Notes under the pieces: model-generated
Database searches by the model: none
Told to the model about the DNA's origin: nothing
What the model saw: only the letters and a program-made list of their open reading frames with translations
Position numbers and translations under genes: made by a program
Part shown: piece after piece, positions 1-9,690 of the stretch
How positions within the stretch are numbered: the first letter of the stretch is position 1
How the letters are laid out: the number at the start of each line of letters is the position of its first letter
Origin: Fasciola hepatica
Lineage: Eukaryota; Platyhelminthes; Trematoda; Plagiorchiida; Fasciolidae
Length of the DNA stretch: 64,000 bases
Assembly (NCBI GenBank): GCA_948099385.1
Contig: CANUEZ040000103.1
Span: 9,038,501 to 9,102,500, forward strand
Direction: 5' to 3'

Positions 1-403
1 CAGAACAGTTTGTGGTAACTTCCCACGGCGGTAGCACGTTCTATGGCTGATGCACTTTGCGACAACCTGATTTCGCGATATCCACAAAGACTCTCGTTAG
101 GTGCACCTCATTGAGAAAGCTGTTTAGTTATATTCCTTTCGATGCACACAAAAGGTATGTTTCTTTGCATTCTTTCTACTGTGATGATCTCAAAAATTTA
201 AAAGGCGGTGTGCTTCCTTTTGTCTAACAGTTCTTACGATCGGAAAACGTCCAAGCTTCTAAAGCTTGTGTAGCCGCTCATGTGACTGTTGAAAAGAATA
301 ATTGCGATAAAGACACTGTTTGATGAGCATACTGTGAATAAATCTCTATCTTTCTACATCCTTCACCTGAAAACAATTTGCATACTCTGTGTAATACAGT
401 ATT

Positions 404-1180
404 TCATTTTATCTGATATAATTCCCAGAAATGTCGACATGTCAGCGACATGGAACGCTGAAAGCTAGCGAGTACCGACAATTCATACTATACCTGGGAC
501 CCGTAGGTTTGATACATTTACTACCGGAAGATGTGTACCACCATTTTTGGGCACTCAAAATCGGAGCACATGCTCTCTCATCCTCGTTTTTATGTTCGTT
601 ACCACCAGTCCGTAGCTGATCTTCTCTCCATGTTTGTCCAACAATTTGAACTTTTTTACGGTTCGAAAGAACTCGCTCATAATGTTCACAATTTGATTCA
701 TTTGAATGATGATGTACTTCTACACGGAATGTTGGACTACTTTTCCGCCTTTCCTTTTGAATCCTACCTTGGTTATTTGAAATGTCCTATCAAAGGACCC
801 AGAAATGCTGGCCAACAATTGTACAAGAGATTGATTGAGGGCCGATCTCTTCCTCTTCCATTACAGTGGAATTCCTATATGGATGATACTGGTTCGCCAC
901 TATTCCGAACACCGATATAGAATAACGTTTTCTTTCTTAGGATTGCCTTTTTCACTGATCGATCTTCGGACAATGTAGTCATTGTACACGGGTTTCCTGG
1001 TGTCATTGTCAACATTTCGGATAATATCATTCGTTTCAAACGATTTGTTAATCCACAACCATTCTTCACAAAGTATTTACCATCTACTTATATGTACGTT
1101 TTCTCCGTCGATAAGTTAGGTGTGGTTGTTTTCTCTGCTACAACCGTCGATATTGAGTGTAAATTCTTGTTAATGTCATG
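404..1180 (+). pseudogene. CACTA-type transposase, C-terminal part (DUF4218-like)
   Basis: Three pieces read in order. Frame 431-619 gives LKASEYRQFILYLGPVGLI followed by LLPEDVYHHF, matching the usual wKAsE-R-fLLY-gPv block of these transposases. Frame 531-920 gives NVHNLIHLNDDVLLHG and then FSAFPFESYLGYLK, the most recognisable signature of the family. A third piece near 940-1180 gives SSDNVVIVHGFPG and then a PQPFFTKYLPSTYMYVFSVD stretch typical of the extreme C-terminus. The reading frame changes near 570-580, and a short intron or break lies at about 920-940. The N-terminal catalytic region is not visible in 1-400, so this is a broken or partial gene. The family call is by motif recognition. 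Confidence 0.6.
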
Positions 1181-1266
1181 CTTAAGATACTTTGTAGTTA
1201 TCCCTGTGTTGCATACTTTTTCAAGAACTAAATACTTTTATCAATAACAATGGATTTCCTTTTCAG

Positions 1267-2580
1267 ATGTTTCGGCTCGTACGTTTCCCAAAGGACGGTT
1301 CAGTTGGAATCATACATCACAGCTGGCTGGTGGATTCAAAACACACAAGATGGCCAAGCGGGAAACGTGCTTCGGAATGTCGAAGCATGTTAATTTTAGG
1401 TAAACAAATGCCTGACGACATTCCCGTTGATGAATGCCATGAACTGTTTAGTTCAAGTACGAGTTCATTCAAAACATTAAACGATTACACCAGAAAGTTT
1501 CCATGAGATTCAGGAGTGTCAGTCGCAATATCTGCAGGATGCCACTTCAGAGGCCTGTGATGCGACAGTACCAATGACACTGTTTGCAACGAGGTATACA
1601 TCACGCAAAATGTATTTCATTGGCATTTTCTGACCCCTGCAGATGAACCATCAATTTCAGCAGTGATTCAGAAGATACTGATTGCGAACCAAACACAAAA
1701 TACGACCCCTGGAACCAGTAGTTGTTCCAAGTCTACCGGAACAATGTCTTACTGATAGTCAGATAGCGGGGTATGGTAAGCAACCTAACTAAATACTTCC
1801 TGTCACCCAGACCGTCCCGTATACTAGAAGCCGGCAATCGAATTCCGATTTTGTCACCTATATCGTAAGTGAACCAGTTCTTGCTAGATTCATTTACACC
1901 ACCATGTAGTTTTGGAAATGCTAGTTCCACTAGTTTCAACGAAAAGTCCATTGAAAAGACACATATCACCGTGGGACAGTTAGGAAAAAAGGTGGACAAG
2001 TTGCAGGTTTCAGTGGCCGCCATGGTAGGAGACATGAATATAAAATTCTCTACCATCATAGCACTGCTGAACTCCGGGTTCGAGGCGTTACAAAACCAAA
2101 TAAACGACTTATCTAGCTCAAGACCAACACCCGGGGTGCAATCATTCTACAAAGCGACAAGAGCCACCACAATGGAAGACTCAAAAACCATGGATGGTTA
2201 TACGGATGTTCTGTCAAACTACGAACACCTGGTAAGATAACAATATTGCTCATTATTGTTCCAAGTTTCCATGCTTGTCAGGACTGTAACAAATGACCTC
2301 CAGGAATCAGTCCGAAATATGTTGCCCCTGATGGCCAGCGATGAGCTTGCAAAGCAGTTTTGCTGGTCAGGCAGTGTTACTAAGACCGCCGTCTCACAGC
2401 TACGATTAATGTGCGTAATTGAAAGCAGGTATTTTCGTATCACACAATTCATACGACATTAAACGCCGTTAACAACAGTGAGCGGCTGAGAGATATCTCC
2501 GACGGGGATATCGTGAAACATATACAACACTGGTTTAACAGCGCCAAGGACCGCGGATCGTCGGGCAGGAAACCCAAGTA
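1267..2580 (+). pseudogene. DUF4806-type second gene of the CACTA-like element
   Basis: The N-terminus reads FRLVRFPKDGSVGIIHHSWL and then WPSG, the usual opening of transposon-borne DUF4806 proteins (V-x-F-x-DD-S-V-x-x-VP-x-SWL, then WP). The C-terminus reads ESVRNMLPLMASDELAKQF, CWSG and LRLMCVIES, the DUF4806 core. A predicted coiled stretch lies around 1960-2110. Very short introns are suggested at 1594-1642 (gt...ag, 49 bp), near 2231-2255, and at 2429-2478 (50 bp). Removing the last joins VIES to SERLRDISDGDIVKHIQHWF before a stop near 2580. A frame change near 1505 may be another splice or a lesion. The function of DUF4806 proteins is unknown; they are assumed to bind DNA or assist transposition. 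A second copy lies on the minus strand at 52717-58342. Confidence 0.55.
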
Positions 2581-2802
2581 AAATATTGCATACACATGGG
2601 TTTTGAAATTCAGTGAACCACTGCTTCATGTGTAATTGTATGCGATACATTGTGAAGCACGTATACCAACATTTATTTTTGGTACTTTCTTTTACGGATT
2701 TCCATTAATAATTCACTTTTCATCAATATCACTATATATGAGTGCACGTGACTATTAAATTTTCGTATTTTACCGTACCATTGCAGAGGTCAGTTGAACT
2801 TT

Positions 2803-3229
2803 TGTAGTGACCTCGATCGTTTTGAGAAAATGACTGTTTCCTAGATTCCATTTTGGATCTATTTTCTCTATGATCTTTTTTGACGTTTGATATCGACCTC
2901 ATAGTTTTCTCCGGTTGCGTACGTTTACTGGACTGACGTTTCCGAGTTTTCCGTTGACCTCGTCCTAAATCACGTTCACTTTCGGTCGTTCGCTAATTGT
3001 ACTCGCTGGCGGTTCGCTTTCTGCATAGCTGTTGCGTTTCGTTACGTTTTCCGTTCGGTGTATCTCTCGTATCGGTACTGTTTTGGTGCCACGTAATATA
3101 GAATACACATTGCATCTGTGAACAGACTTGCGTCTTCTCTATTCGTCCGATGGAGGGGATAACGTTGGTATTCCGCTGCTATACCCAACAGGAGACACGT
3201 TCACCAGCCGCTCTAGAACGTCTTCCATA
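2803..3229 (+). repeat. Gypsy family A LTR, apparently solo (427 bp)
   Basis: It starts TGTAGTGACCTCGATCG and ends in CTTCCATA. The same unit occurs inverted at 4688-5114 (3' LTR of the family A element, also 427 bp), direct at 49213-49630, truncated at 9577-9690, and internally deleted at 52572-52716. Here it is bounded by CACTA-like sequence on the left and the repeated segment 3230-3920 on the right, with no Gypsy coding sequence attached. That is the expected product of LTR-LTR recombination. No clean target-site duplication is visible. Confidence 0.7.
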
Positions 3230-3920
3230 CAAGTTCGACCCGGGCCCCGAAAATATATAACAAAACCCCACGGATGCCCCAAAGAACGGCACTTCCGGTT
3301 TTGGCCTGTACCGATCGCTGTGGTGCCTCGTACAAATATACGTTCACTGGTTCCTGAGCTTTGTCTTTTATCGAGATTGACCTCGTGCTGTGACCAATTG
3401 TTTTGAACTGTGCATCTATTTTCAGATCCGTGAAACTGACGTGCTTACAGAATGGCTGGACGAACAAGGGAGTGCTGACATAAGCAACACTGGAGAATAT
3501 TAAAGTGTGCAGTGGTCGCAATGACCAGTAAAGCAACAGGCGTCGGACAGCACAACATTGACCGCGAGTTGAGGCAGAAATAATGCACAATGTGCCTTAT
3601 GGGTGCCGAAATATGGTTGCAACGTGTCAGAGCTTCCAGAAAAGGATGGAAGTGTGCACCAGTTGGACATTTGAACGACCACCACTGAGTAACCGGGTAG
3701 GAGGGTTTTCATAATACACGGTGATGGGGTTCTGAAATTGCAGTCAGAGCCCAAGCAGCACATTGCCCACCGCAACATTCTGGTAACATGCCGGTATTAA
3801 GTGGGCAGAGAAATATTTGACAATTCAGGAGAACAGTTACACAATTAGTCTTCAAACAGTCTCGTGACCAATATTATGCGATTTTCACTCATAATCATGG
3901 CTGTGAATAGCAGTGTAATC
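3230..3920. repeat. Repeated segment downstream of the LTR, with CR1-like 3' sequence
   Basis: This segment is repeated in the same orientation at 49631-50326, again immediately after a family A LTR. From about 3420 to 3790 it also aligns with 9950-10290, part of the minus-strand CR1-like 3' region; shared strings include GCAGTGGTCGCAA, TGTGCCTTATGGGTGCCGAA and TTGCAGTCAGAG. It is therefore at least partly a degraded minus-strand CR1-like 3' UTR. 3230-3420 may be flanking DNA or a divergent Gypsy leader. No gene is seen. Confidence 0.55.
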
Positions 3921-4252
3921 GTGAGCTTTTGTCTTAGTCGAGTGAAGGCCAAGTTTGCGTCCCAAAGCTGCTCTGCGGTATCTCGGATTGTTCTTACCCA
4001 ACATGGGTATAAACTGAAAATACGGGAGCGGGAAAACGCTACTGTTTGCGCGGCTTTCGATCACACGCGATAAATGATACCTATTTAAGCGATTTGTACA
4101 GTCCACGATAACTGCCGACGAGCAACATTGAAAGCCTTGAAGCGTGCATGATAAATGGAATCATGTTATTTTCCTGTAAACGTAATGGAACTCGTTGTTG
4201 CCAGAAAGTCTGACCAGCTGTTAATGTATGTGTATACATTTATTCGTACTTA

Positions 4253-4255
<3 letters not shown>

Positions 4256-4312
<57 letters not shown>
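4256..4312. repeat. (TA)n microsatellite
   Basis: About 57 bp of uninterrupted TA dinucleotides. Peptides of alternating Ile-Tyr in overlapping frames are translations of this tract, not genes. 3921-4255 holds nothing recognisable. Confidence 0.95.
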
Positions 4313-4314
<2 letters not shown>

Positions 4315-4687
4315 CATGTGGCAATCCCAACCAAATCACAATGGGACCCCTATTGGGATTTGATTGGGATTCGGTTGGGATGCTTTGGATTTTGGTTGGG
4401 ATAGTAACCGCATCCTTATTGGGCCCCAATGAGTTCCCGATGGGGATAGCCCAAATTCCTGGTAGCCTCGAAATACTTTCCTAAATTTACCCATTTTCCC
4501 AACCCAGTCAACTGAATCTCTGTAAGCGACCCACTGTTCCCAGTTCATTTACTCTCACTCGTATACAACTGGAAGGAATAAAACCAAGAAGCAAAAGGCA
4601 TCCGTGGAACTGTATTGGAGCAAAGCTGTCAAACAATGTACAGGAAAATCCAGATTATTCTTCCTTTGTTATTTCCTTCCAGATAGG
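4313..4687. other. Non-coding spacer with dispersed TTGGGAT motifs
   Basis: 4325-4450 contains several direct copies of TTGGGAT or GATTGGGATT, plus complementary copies such as ATCCCAACCAAATC, so the stretch can fold back on itself. Nothing coding is visible. It ends where the family A LTR begins at 4688. Confidence 0.4.
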
Positions 4688-5114
4688 TATAGAAGACGAT
4701 CGAGAGCGGCTGGTGAACGTGTCTCCTGTTGGGTATAGCAGCGGAATACCAGCGTTATCCCCTCCATCGGACGAATAGAGAAGACGCAAGTCTGTTCACA
4801 GATGCAATGTGTATTCTATATTACGTGGCACCAAAACAGTACCGATACGAGAGATACACCGAACGGAAAACGTAACGAAACGCAACGGCTGTGCAGAAAG
4901 CGAACCGCCAGCGAGTACAATTAGCGAACGACCGAAAGTGAACGTGATTTAGGACGAGGTCAACGGAAAACTCGGAAACGTCAGTCCAGTAAACGTACGC
5001 AACCGGAGAAAACTATGAGGTCGATATCAAACGTCAAAAAAGATCATAGAGAAAATAGATCCAAAATGGAATCTAGGAAACAGTCATTTTCTCAAAGTTA
5101 TCGACGTCACCACA
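4688..5114 (-). repeat. 3' LTR of Gypsy family A element
   Basis: Reverse complement of the LTR at 2803-3229 and of equal length. On the minus strand it begins TGTGGTGACGTCGATAAC and ends CTTCTATA at 4688. A G-rich GAGCGGGGCTGC just upstream (5115-5127 region) could be the polypurine tract. 5115-5340 is non-coding 3' internal sequence shared with 48981-49212. Confidence 0.75.
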
Positions 5115-5340
5115 GCAGCCCCGCTCTAGAAAGTGTGAAAAGCTTTCGAAAAAGGTCAACGGGGAGTACGCGTAAAAAAACTTCAGGCGCGTAAAAGCGT
5201 GCAAAATACGTGAGTGTAGCTGTGCTGTAGGATGCTTCTTGGCAGATTCCGTGGTATGCATGAACTGTGGGATGATGGTCGATGGTTGCATGAATCGTTT
5301 TCCAGGTGTCACGTCTATAACTTCCCGCGTCGTGTAACCG

Positions 5341-5838
5341 CTAACCTATATGATATCCCGAAGCCGAATCTGTAGGTACGTTTGGCGGCAAGGTAAGACA
5401 ACGACAGGGCCGATTCAGAATGCAAATGTTGGTGCCAAAATTCTCCACATTTCGTGGGACCAACAAGGTTATGGTGTTACGATTAAGATCGCGTTTGACC
5501 CAGCCACGAAAATGTGTTGGGCAAACAATCTCCCTACCGGAACTTGAGAATGGAGTTTCATTCACGGACGAGCTCACAGGCGTGCTCTGCTGACTTAAAC
5601 GTGAGACAGTTTTCTCATTCAAGGACGTCGCAGGGCCAACGGACTGCTGACTTGAACGTGAGACGATAGCCTTATTCGAAGTCGTAGCAGTACCAACTAG
5701 GTGCTGTCCTAAACGCGAGACGATAGCCTCAATCAAATTGGTAGCAGGCAAAGCCGACTGCAGACCTTGACGGGACACGGAAGTGTCGTCAACAGGTAGT
5801 GCAGCGTCAACGTCAAATCTCATGTCAGCGGGCGACAC
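5341..5838 (-). pseudogene. Gypsy family A pol C-terminal tail with 20-residue repeats
   Basis: A 165-codon open stretch begins SPADMRFDVDAALPVDD. It contains three to four copies of an about 20-residue unit of the type AIVSRLGQHLVGTATTSNK / AIVSRSSQQSVGPATSLNE / KTVSRLSQQSTPVSSSVNE. It ends in SSSGREIVCPTHFRGWVKRD, resembling the basic SGR-x-V-x-x-P terminus of Gypsy integrases. The near-identical + strand copy is 48489-48980. The repeats look like in-frame minisatellite growth in a disordered tail. Confidence 0.6.
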
Positions 5839-5917
5839 GCTGTCATCAACGTAGGCGGCTTTGAGACGATCGATGCCAACTGCGGCGACGCGACCGTATC
5901 AATCAACCTTAAAGGTC

Positions 5918-6708
5918 TTATCGTGACAATAAATCACGCGAAATGGACCTTCGTATTGCTGTTGTAATGGTTTGAGCGCCGAAACAACACGGAATAGTAC
6001 ATGCGAACAAGCTTCGAGTTCTGTCTCCACGATAACCTGTCGTCGCTGCATTTGAGCCTGCGCTGGAGTGAGATTTTGCAGGTACGTAGAAAACGGTGAA
6101 CGTTAGTCTGTGCAGAAAGTGAATCTGTACTCCGTGGCGTATAGAATTCCCAGGCAGCCATAGTATCGTACCGTGGACAAGGTCCAAAGCGGGAAATTGG
6201 ATATCTGCATTTATGTAAGTCCTGATACCAAACAGAACTAGTGGTAACGTTTTATACCGGTCTGGGCTCTCGTGCGCTATAAGATCCGCTTTGATTTGGC
6301 GATGAAACTTTCGACTAAACCATTCGATGTCGGATGGTACGTGGTCGTGCGAATGCGTTCCGTACTAAGCAAGTAAGTTATTAAAGAGAATAGTTCGGAC
6401 TCAAATGGTTGCTCTCGAACGGATTCGATTGTATAAGGACAACCATACAAAGCTCGCCATCGTTCTATCAGATGTTGAGCAACTGATTCGGCCGTGACGA
6501 CAGAGATTGGAAAAGCTTCGAGCCACCTCGTAAATCTATCGATGCACGCTAGTAAATGGGTAAACCGGTGTGATGGGGTTATTGGACCCACAATGTCTAC
6601 GTGGATATGATCGGAGCGAGCATCAGGCGTAGTTGAAGTTAAGATGGGTGAAGCTACGTGCCTATGCACTTTAGATCGTTGACGTTGTAGACACTGTTTT
6701 GCCCACAT
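5918..6708 (-). pseudogene. Gypsy family A integrase, broken
   Basis: 6277-6708 encodes CLQRQRSKVHRHVASPI, then HVDIVGPITPSHRFTHLLAC and IDRFTRWLEAFPISVV, the first-Asp region of the DDE core. YGCPYTIESVREQP follows, where a second catalytic Asp (T-D-R-G-x-x-F) is expected but absent. NGLVESF carries the catalytic Glu region. 5918-6187 continues in shifted frames with the DLVHGT-LWLPGN segment. The same missing second Asp is seen in the copy at 47585-48980, so both derive from an already inactive ancestor. Not functional. Confidence 0.75.
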
Positions 6709-6741
6709 ATGAACATCTTTATTTATGGACAGCGAGACTTA

Positions 6742-8200
6742 TCATGCAGCTACTAAACGGAGACTGGCTGCAATGCCTGGATGTGAGAGTTCATGGTACG
6801 AGTGGGGACGGTATGCCAGTAGACATGTCACAGAGTAATGTCCCAGCACTGGTGGCCAGAGGTACGGACTGACACTGTAGCGACGATGACTGAGCGTCTT
6901 CCATACATGAGGAATACCGTGCCTGTGCTGCAGCCACGGCGGGGATGTCTCAAACCGAAGATTTGATGGCATCAAGTGGAATACGCGGCAACGTAGCTGC
7001 AACCTAGATTGGCTGTCATTTAACGTGTCGGAGGTCAGACGTGAACTAAGAAATACAGTCCAAATATCTGACTTTTCGGGAGGGGTAACGGTCAGGCTTA
7101 GTATGCAATGCATGCGTCAAAGGCCTATAGTCGGTATAGAGTATGACATATCAACCCTCGACCGCACGGCGTAATTGGTTACCGGCGTTATATGCAGCCA
7201 GCAGTTCGCAACCAAAAGCACTATATTTGGTTTCCGTGGGACTGAAGCGTCGAGAAGAGAACTCTGACGGCTGCCAGCACCCAGAAACGGACAGTTTCGG
7301 GACGGTTGGGGTTATTGGAAGCCAAGGTTCAGCAGCGTGGGGTAGGAAAGGTCGAAAAACGTTCACCAACCCCAAAAATACCTCAGGCTCTTTGATCCAG
7401 GACGGTGCCGTGCAATGCAGAATATCGCGCGCTTTATCCTCGCAGGGCTTATACCCTCTCGAGTGACATTGTGGCTGAGGAACATAAGTTTGGGTTTGCC
7501 AAGTTCACATTTATCCGGATTGACTACCATTCGATGTTCGGAAAAACTTTGAAATAGGTGGGTCAAATGTTGGAAATATTCATCTCCGCTCGACGGTGCA
7601 ACCAGCAAGTCATCGATATAGACGTGAACAAATTCCAAGCCTTGTGCAACGCTATCGATAAACATCTGGACTTTCTGAGCAGCATTTTGCAAACCAAAAG
7701 GCAAACGTAGGAACTAAAACAAGACTAAAGAAGTTGTGAAAGCTGTTTTCTTGACATCTTCAGCGGTGACTGATTTGGTACTAGGCTCACACTAAATCCA
7801 TCTTGGAAAATACGGTCGTGCCGTTAAGTGATGATGTGATGTCATGTATGTGGGTTATCTGATAGCTATCGTAACGGGTAACCGAATTTAGTGCTCGATA
7901 GTTGCCACATGGTCGCCAGCTAATGCCATCTTTCTTAAAAACCATGTGAAGAGGTGAAGCCCTTGGACTGTGAAAAGGACGAACAAAACCTTTAGAAAGT
8001 TAAGTGTCAAACTCACGTTCGGCGAACTTTGATTTGTCCGGTGCCAGTCGGCGAGGTCGTTCCGTGAATGGTGGATTGTTAGTGACACTATGGTGTTCCA
8101 CACGACAATTCACTTCATTTATCTCTTGAAATGGTTTTGTCTCAATATGGAGTTCTCTGAACACATACCAAAAATACTGAAGAATGTAGGAAAACAAACC
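6742..8200 (-). pseudogene. Gypsy family A reverse transcriptase / RNase H, broken
   Basis: 7363-7704 encodes MPFGLQNAAQKVQMFIDSVA followed by VHVYIDDLLVAPSS, the RT palm with its IDD motif, then NPDKCELGKPKLMFL. 7151-7375 gives the RNase H side, including RRFSPTETKYSAFGCELLAA. 7700-8100 holds the RT fingers in several frames, and 6742-7113 the RNase H to integrase linker. Multiple frameshifts make this a pseudogene. In the right-hand copy (50334-52716) the RT palm is deleted instead. Confidence 0.7.
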
Positions 8201-8410
8201 GGCGATTCAGTATGCATCTTTTCAAGCTGCGAGACCCGTAAGCATAGTGTCCGACGGAGGGTCGATAAGCTGCAACCTAGGTGAATAAACAGGTAATTCA
8301 CGGTGCTCCGGAAAATCGATTACCAAAATGCCTGTGGGCACGTCCGCAGGGGTGAACTTCCACAGATACAGTCGTCGTGGTCTTGGGTTGATCGTCAGCT
8401 GGCTCGTGTC

Positions 8411-8638
8411 TTAGGTAGGAATCAGGGAACCATTCGCCGTGGAGAGCCAAAGAAAAGATGCTCGTTGCTTGTCTTTACCAACTGGCAAGGCAGGAACTTG
8501 GGCCCCAGTACCCACTAGGAATCTAGCATTAGTGCACGAATCATGCAGGTAAAACAAACGACCAACTTGAGACTGAATGCCGGCGAGTACGGCCGATTCT
8601 ACTCGCCGGCAGGGGTGCTTTCCGCTGCGTATGAACAA
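8411..8638 (-). pseudogene. Gypsy family A aspartic protease remnant
   Basis: The minus strand reads RLFYLHDSCTNARFLVGTGA then QVPALPVGKDKQRAS. In retroviral-type proteases the active site is D-S/T-G inside F-L-V-D-T-G-A-x-x-S-x-L-P; here the Asp is replaced by Gly (LVGTGA). The order after gag and before RT fits. Inactive. Confidence 0.65.
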
Positions 8639-8639
8639 A

Positions 8640-9428
8640 AGTGTCTATCCGAAAACGCGGTGGAACCATTTCTAACCGCTGGCAAGATGGTTTTGTTTGG
8701 AAGGGACAGGTGAGGTGGATTTCCTGTAGACGCGGGCAGTAGAGGGCGCTCTTCCATGCCGTTACTTACGCGGGCCAGTGTGAGGGGCGGATACTTTAGC
8801 TCTGCCCTTACTAGACAGTCGACGCTGGATGGATTTAGAGTGCTGAGACCTCTCCGGATTAGCCCCCCTAGGATGCGGTGATATCATCGTGATGAGGGTT
8901 CCGTCCCACTGTCGACACGTGCGACAATCTTGTCAGCCACGACGGCTGCCAGTTCCAGGGACGAGTCCTCGAGGAGAGCAGTTACGGTGGTCCGAACATG
9001 AAGGATAGAGAGTCCAGCTACAGTTCCTTAATTATCTCCTAATCCTTATCGGCGGGCCCTGCCAAGGACCTGAGTTGAGCTAGGTTGCGGATGGGTTTCG
9101 GATCCCCTAAAGGGGAACTGTGCCAGAAGCCGACGTAACCGTTCCTCCCGAGAAGGAAGAAAACTTTGCAATGTGGCCTCCTTAAGCCGATCATACAGCT
9201 GTTCTTGAGGAGGATAGATTGCTAAATCCCTGACCGCGGCGATACTATCGCCCGGGATTGCCTCTAAGGCATCGGAAAATCGTCGGCGTTGGCCATGGTT
9301 ACTGCAGTAACCCTACGTGCCTCAAATTGCAGCGCTAAGTCTGCAAACCAAAACTCGGGATCATGTGGGATAAACGCCACAGGTTTAAAAGCAACCGCAG
9401 ACAGAGTGAGATCTGTGTCGACCTGCAT
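8640..9428 (-). pseudogene. Gypsy family A gag, broken
   Basis: The likely start is the Met at 9428 (MQVDTDLTLSAVAFKPVAFI), downstream of the LTR and primer site. The capsid N-terminus HDPEFWFADLALQFEARRV is clear, then the frame is lost near 9264. Further conserved pieces continue to about 8650 in other frames. The equivalent right-hand copy is 51600-52424. Confidence 0.55.
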
Positions 9429-9576
9429 CTTATTCTCTGGTATGGATACGTTGCGATAATATATCATAAAATATATATATCGTGCAACAAAAAGAGGACG
9501 TGAAACAACGAAAAACCACAGACTCACGGTGCGGGCGAATAATCCAGGAAGATTCTGGAAGTTTCGGGCTCACCAA

Positions 9577-9690
9577 TATAGACGACGTTAGAGAGCGATT
9601 AGAGCACGTGTCTTCTGTTCGGTCTGGCAGCAAAATACCATAGATATCCCCTCTATCGGACGAATGGAGAAGAAGCAAGTCGGTTTACAG
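9577..9690 (-). repeat. Truncated 5' LTR and primer-binding region of Gypsy family A
   Basis: Only the last about 114 bp of the LTR remain. Alignment with 4688-5114 is clear from the ATTCGTCCGAT string to CTATA, and is lost at 9690 where the CR1-like tail begins. Immediately inside (9560-9576, minus strand) is TTGGTGAGCCCGAA, close to the primer site at 32718. Confidence 0.65.

Larger units (their letters stand above)
1..2802 (+). mobile_element. CACTA/EnSpm-like DNA transposon remnant, copy 1
   Basis: Two gene remnants lie head to tail on this strand: a transposase C-terminal region of the DUF4218-associated type (404-1180), then a DUF4806-type second gene (1267-2580). This pairing is known from animal CACTA/EnSpm-like elements. 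The part from 1409 onward recurs inverted at 52717-58342, where a BEL element has since inserted. The left end lies outside the window and the right end is cut by a Gypsy LTR at 2803. No terminal CACTA inverted repeat was identified, so the superfamily call rests on protein motifs only. Confidence 0.6.
4688..9690 (-). mobile_element. Gypsy LTR retrotransposon, family A (CsRn1-like), degraded
   Basis: Reading right to left the order is truncated 5' LTR (9577-9690), primer-binding-like TTGGTGAGCCCGAA, gag, protease, reverse transcriptase, RNase H, integrase, C-terminal tail and 3' LTR (4688-5114). This is standard Gypsy order. The Gag motif AFIPHDPEFWFADLALQFE resembles the CsRn1-like element at 32408-37848 ([19 protein letters not shown]). 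Every coding region is broken by stops or frameshifts. The 5' LTR is cut at 9690 by the tail of a CR1-like insertion. Other pieces of the family lie at 2803-3229, 47585-49630 and 50334-52716. Confidence 0.8.

Noticed and set aside
3213..3590. 125-codon minus-strand frame, repeated at 49614-49991
   Set aside because: It is repeated only because the DNA segment is duplicated. It spans the LTR end and CR1-like 3' UTR and has no domain signature.
3230..3920. Clean target-site duplication for the solo LTR at 2803-3229
   Set aside because: The 4-bp flanks (CTTT and CAAG) do not match, so I did not claim one.
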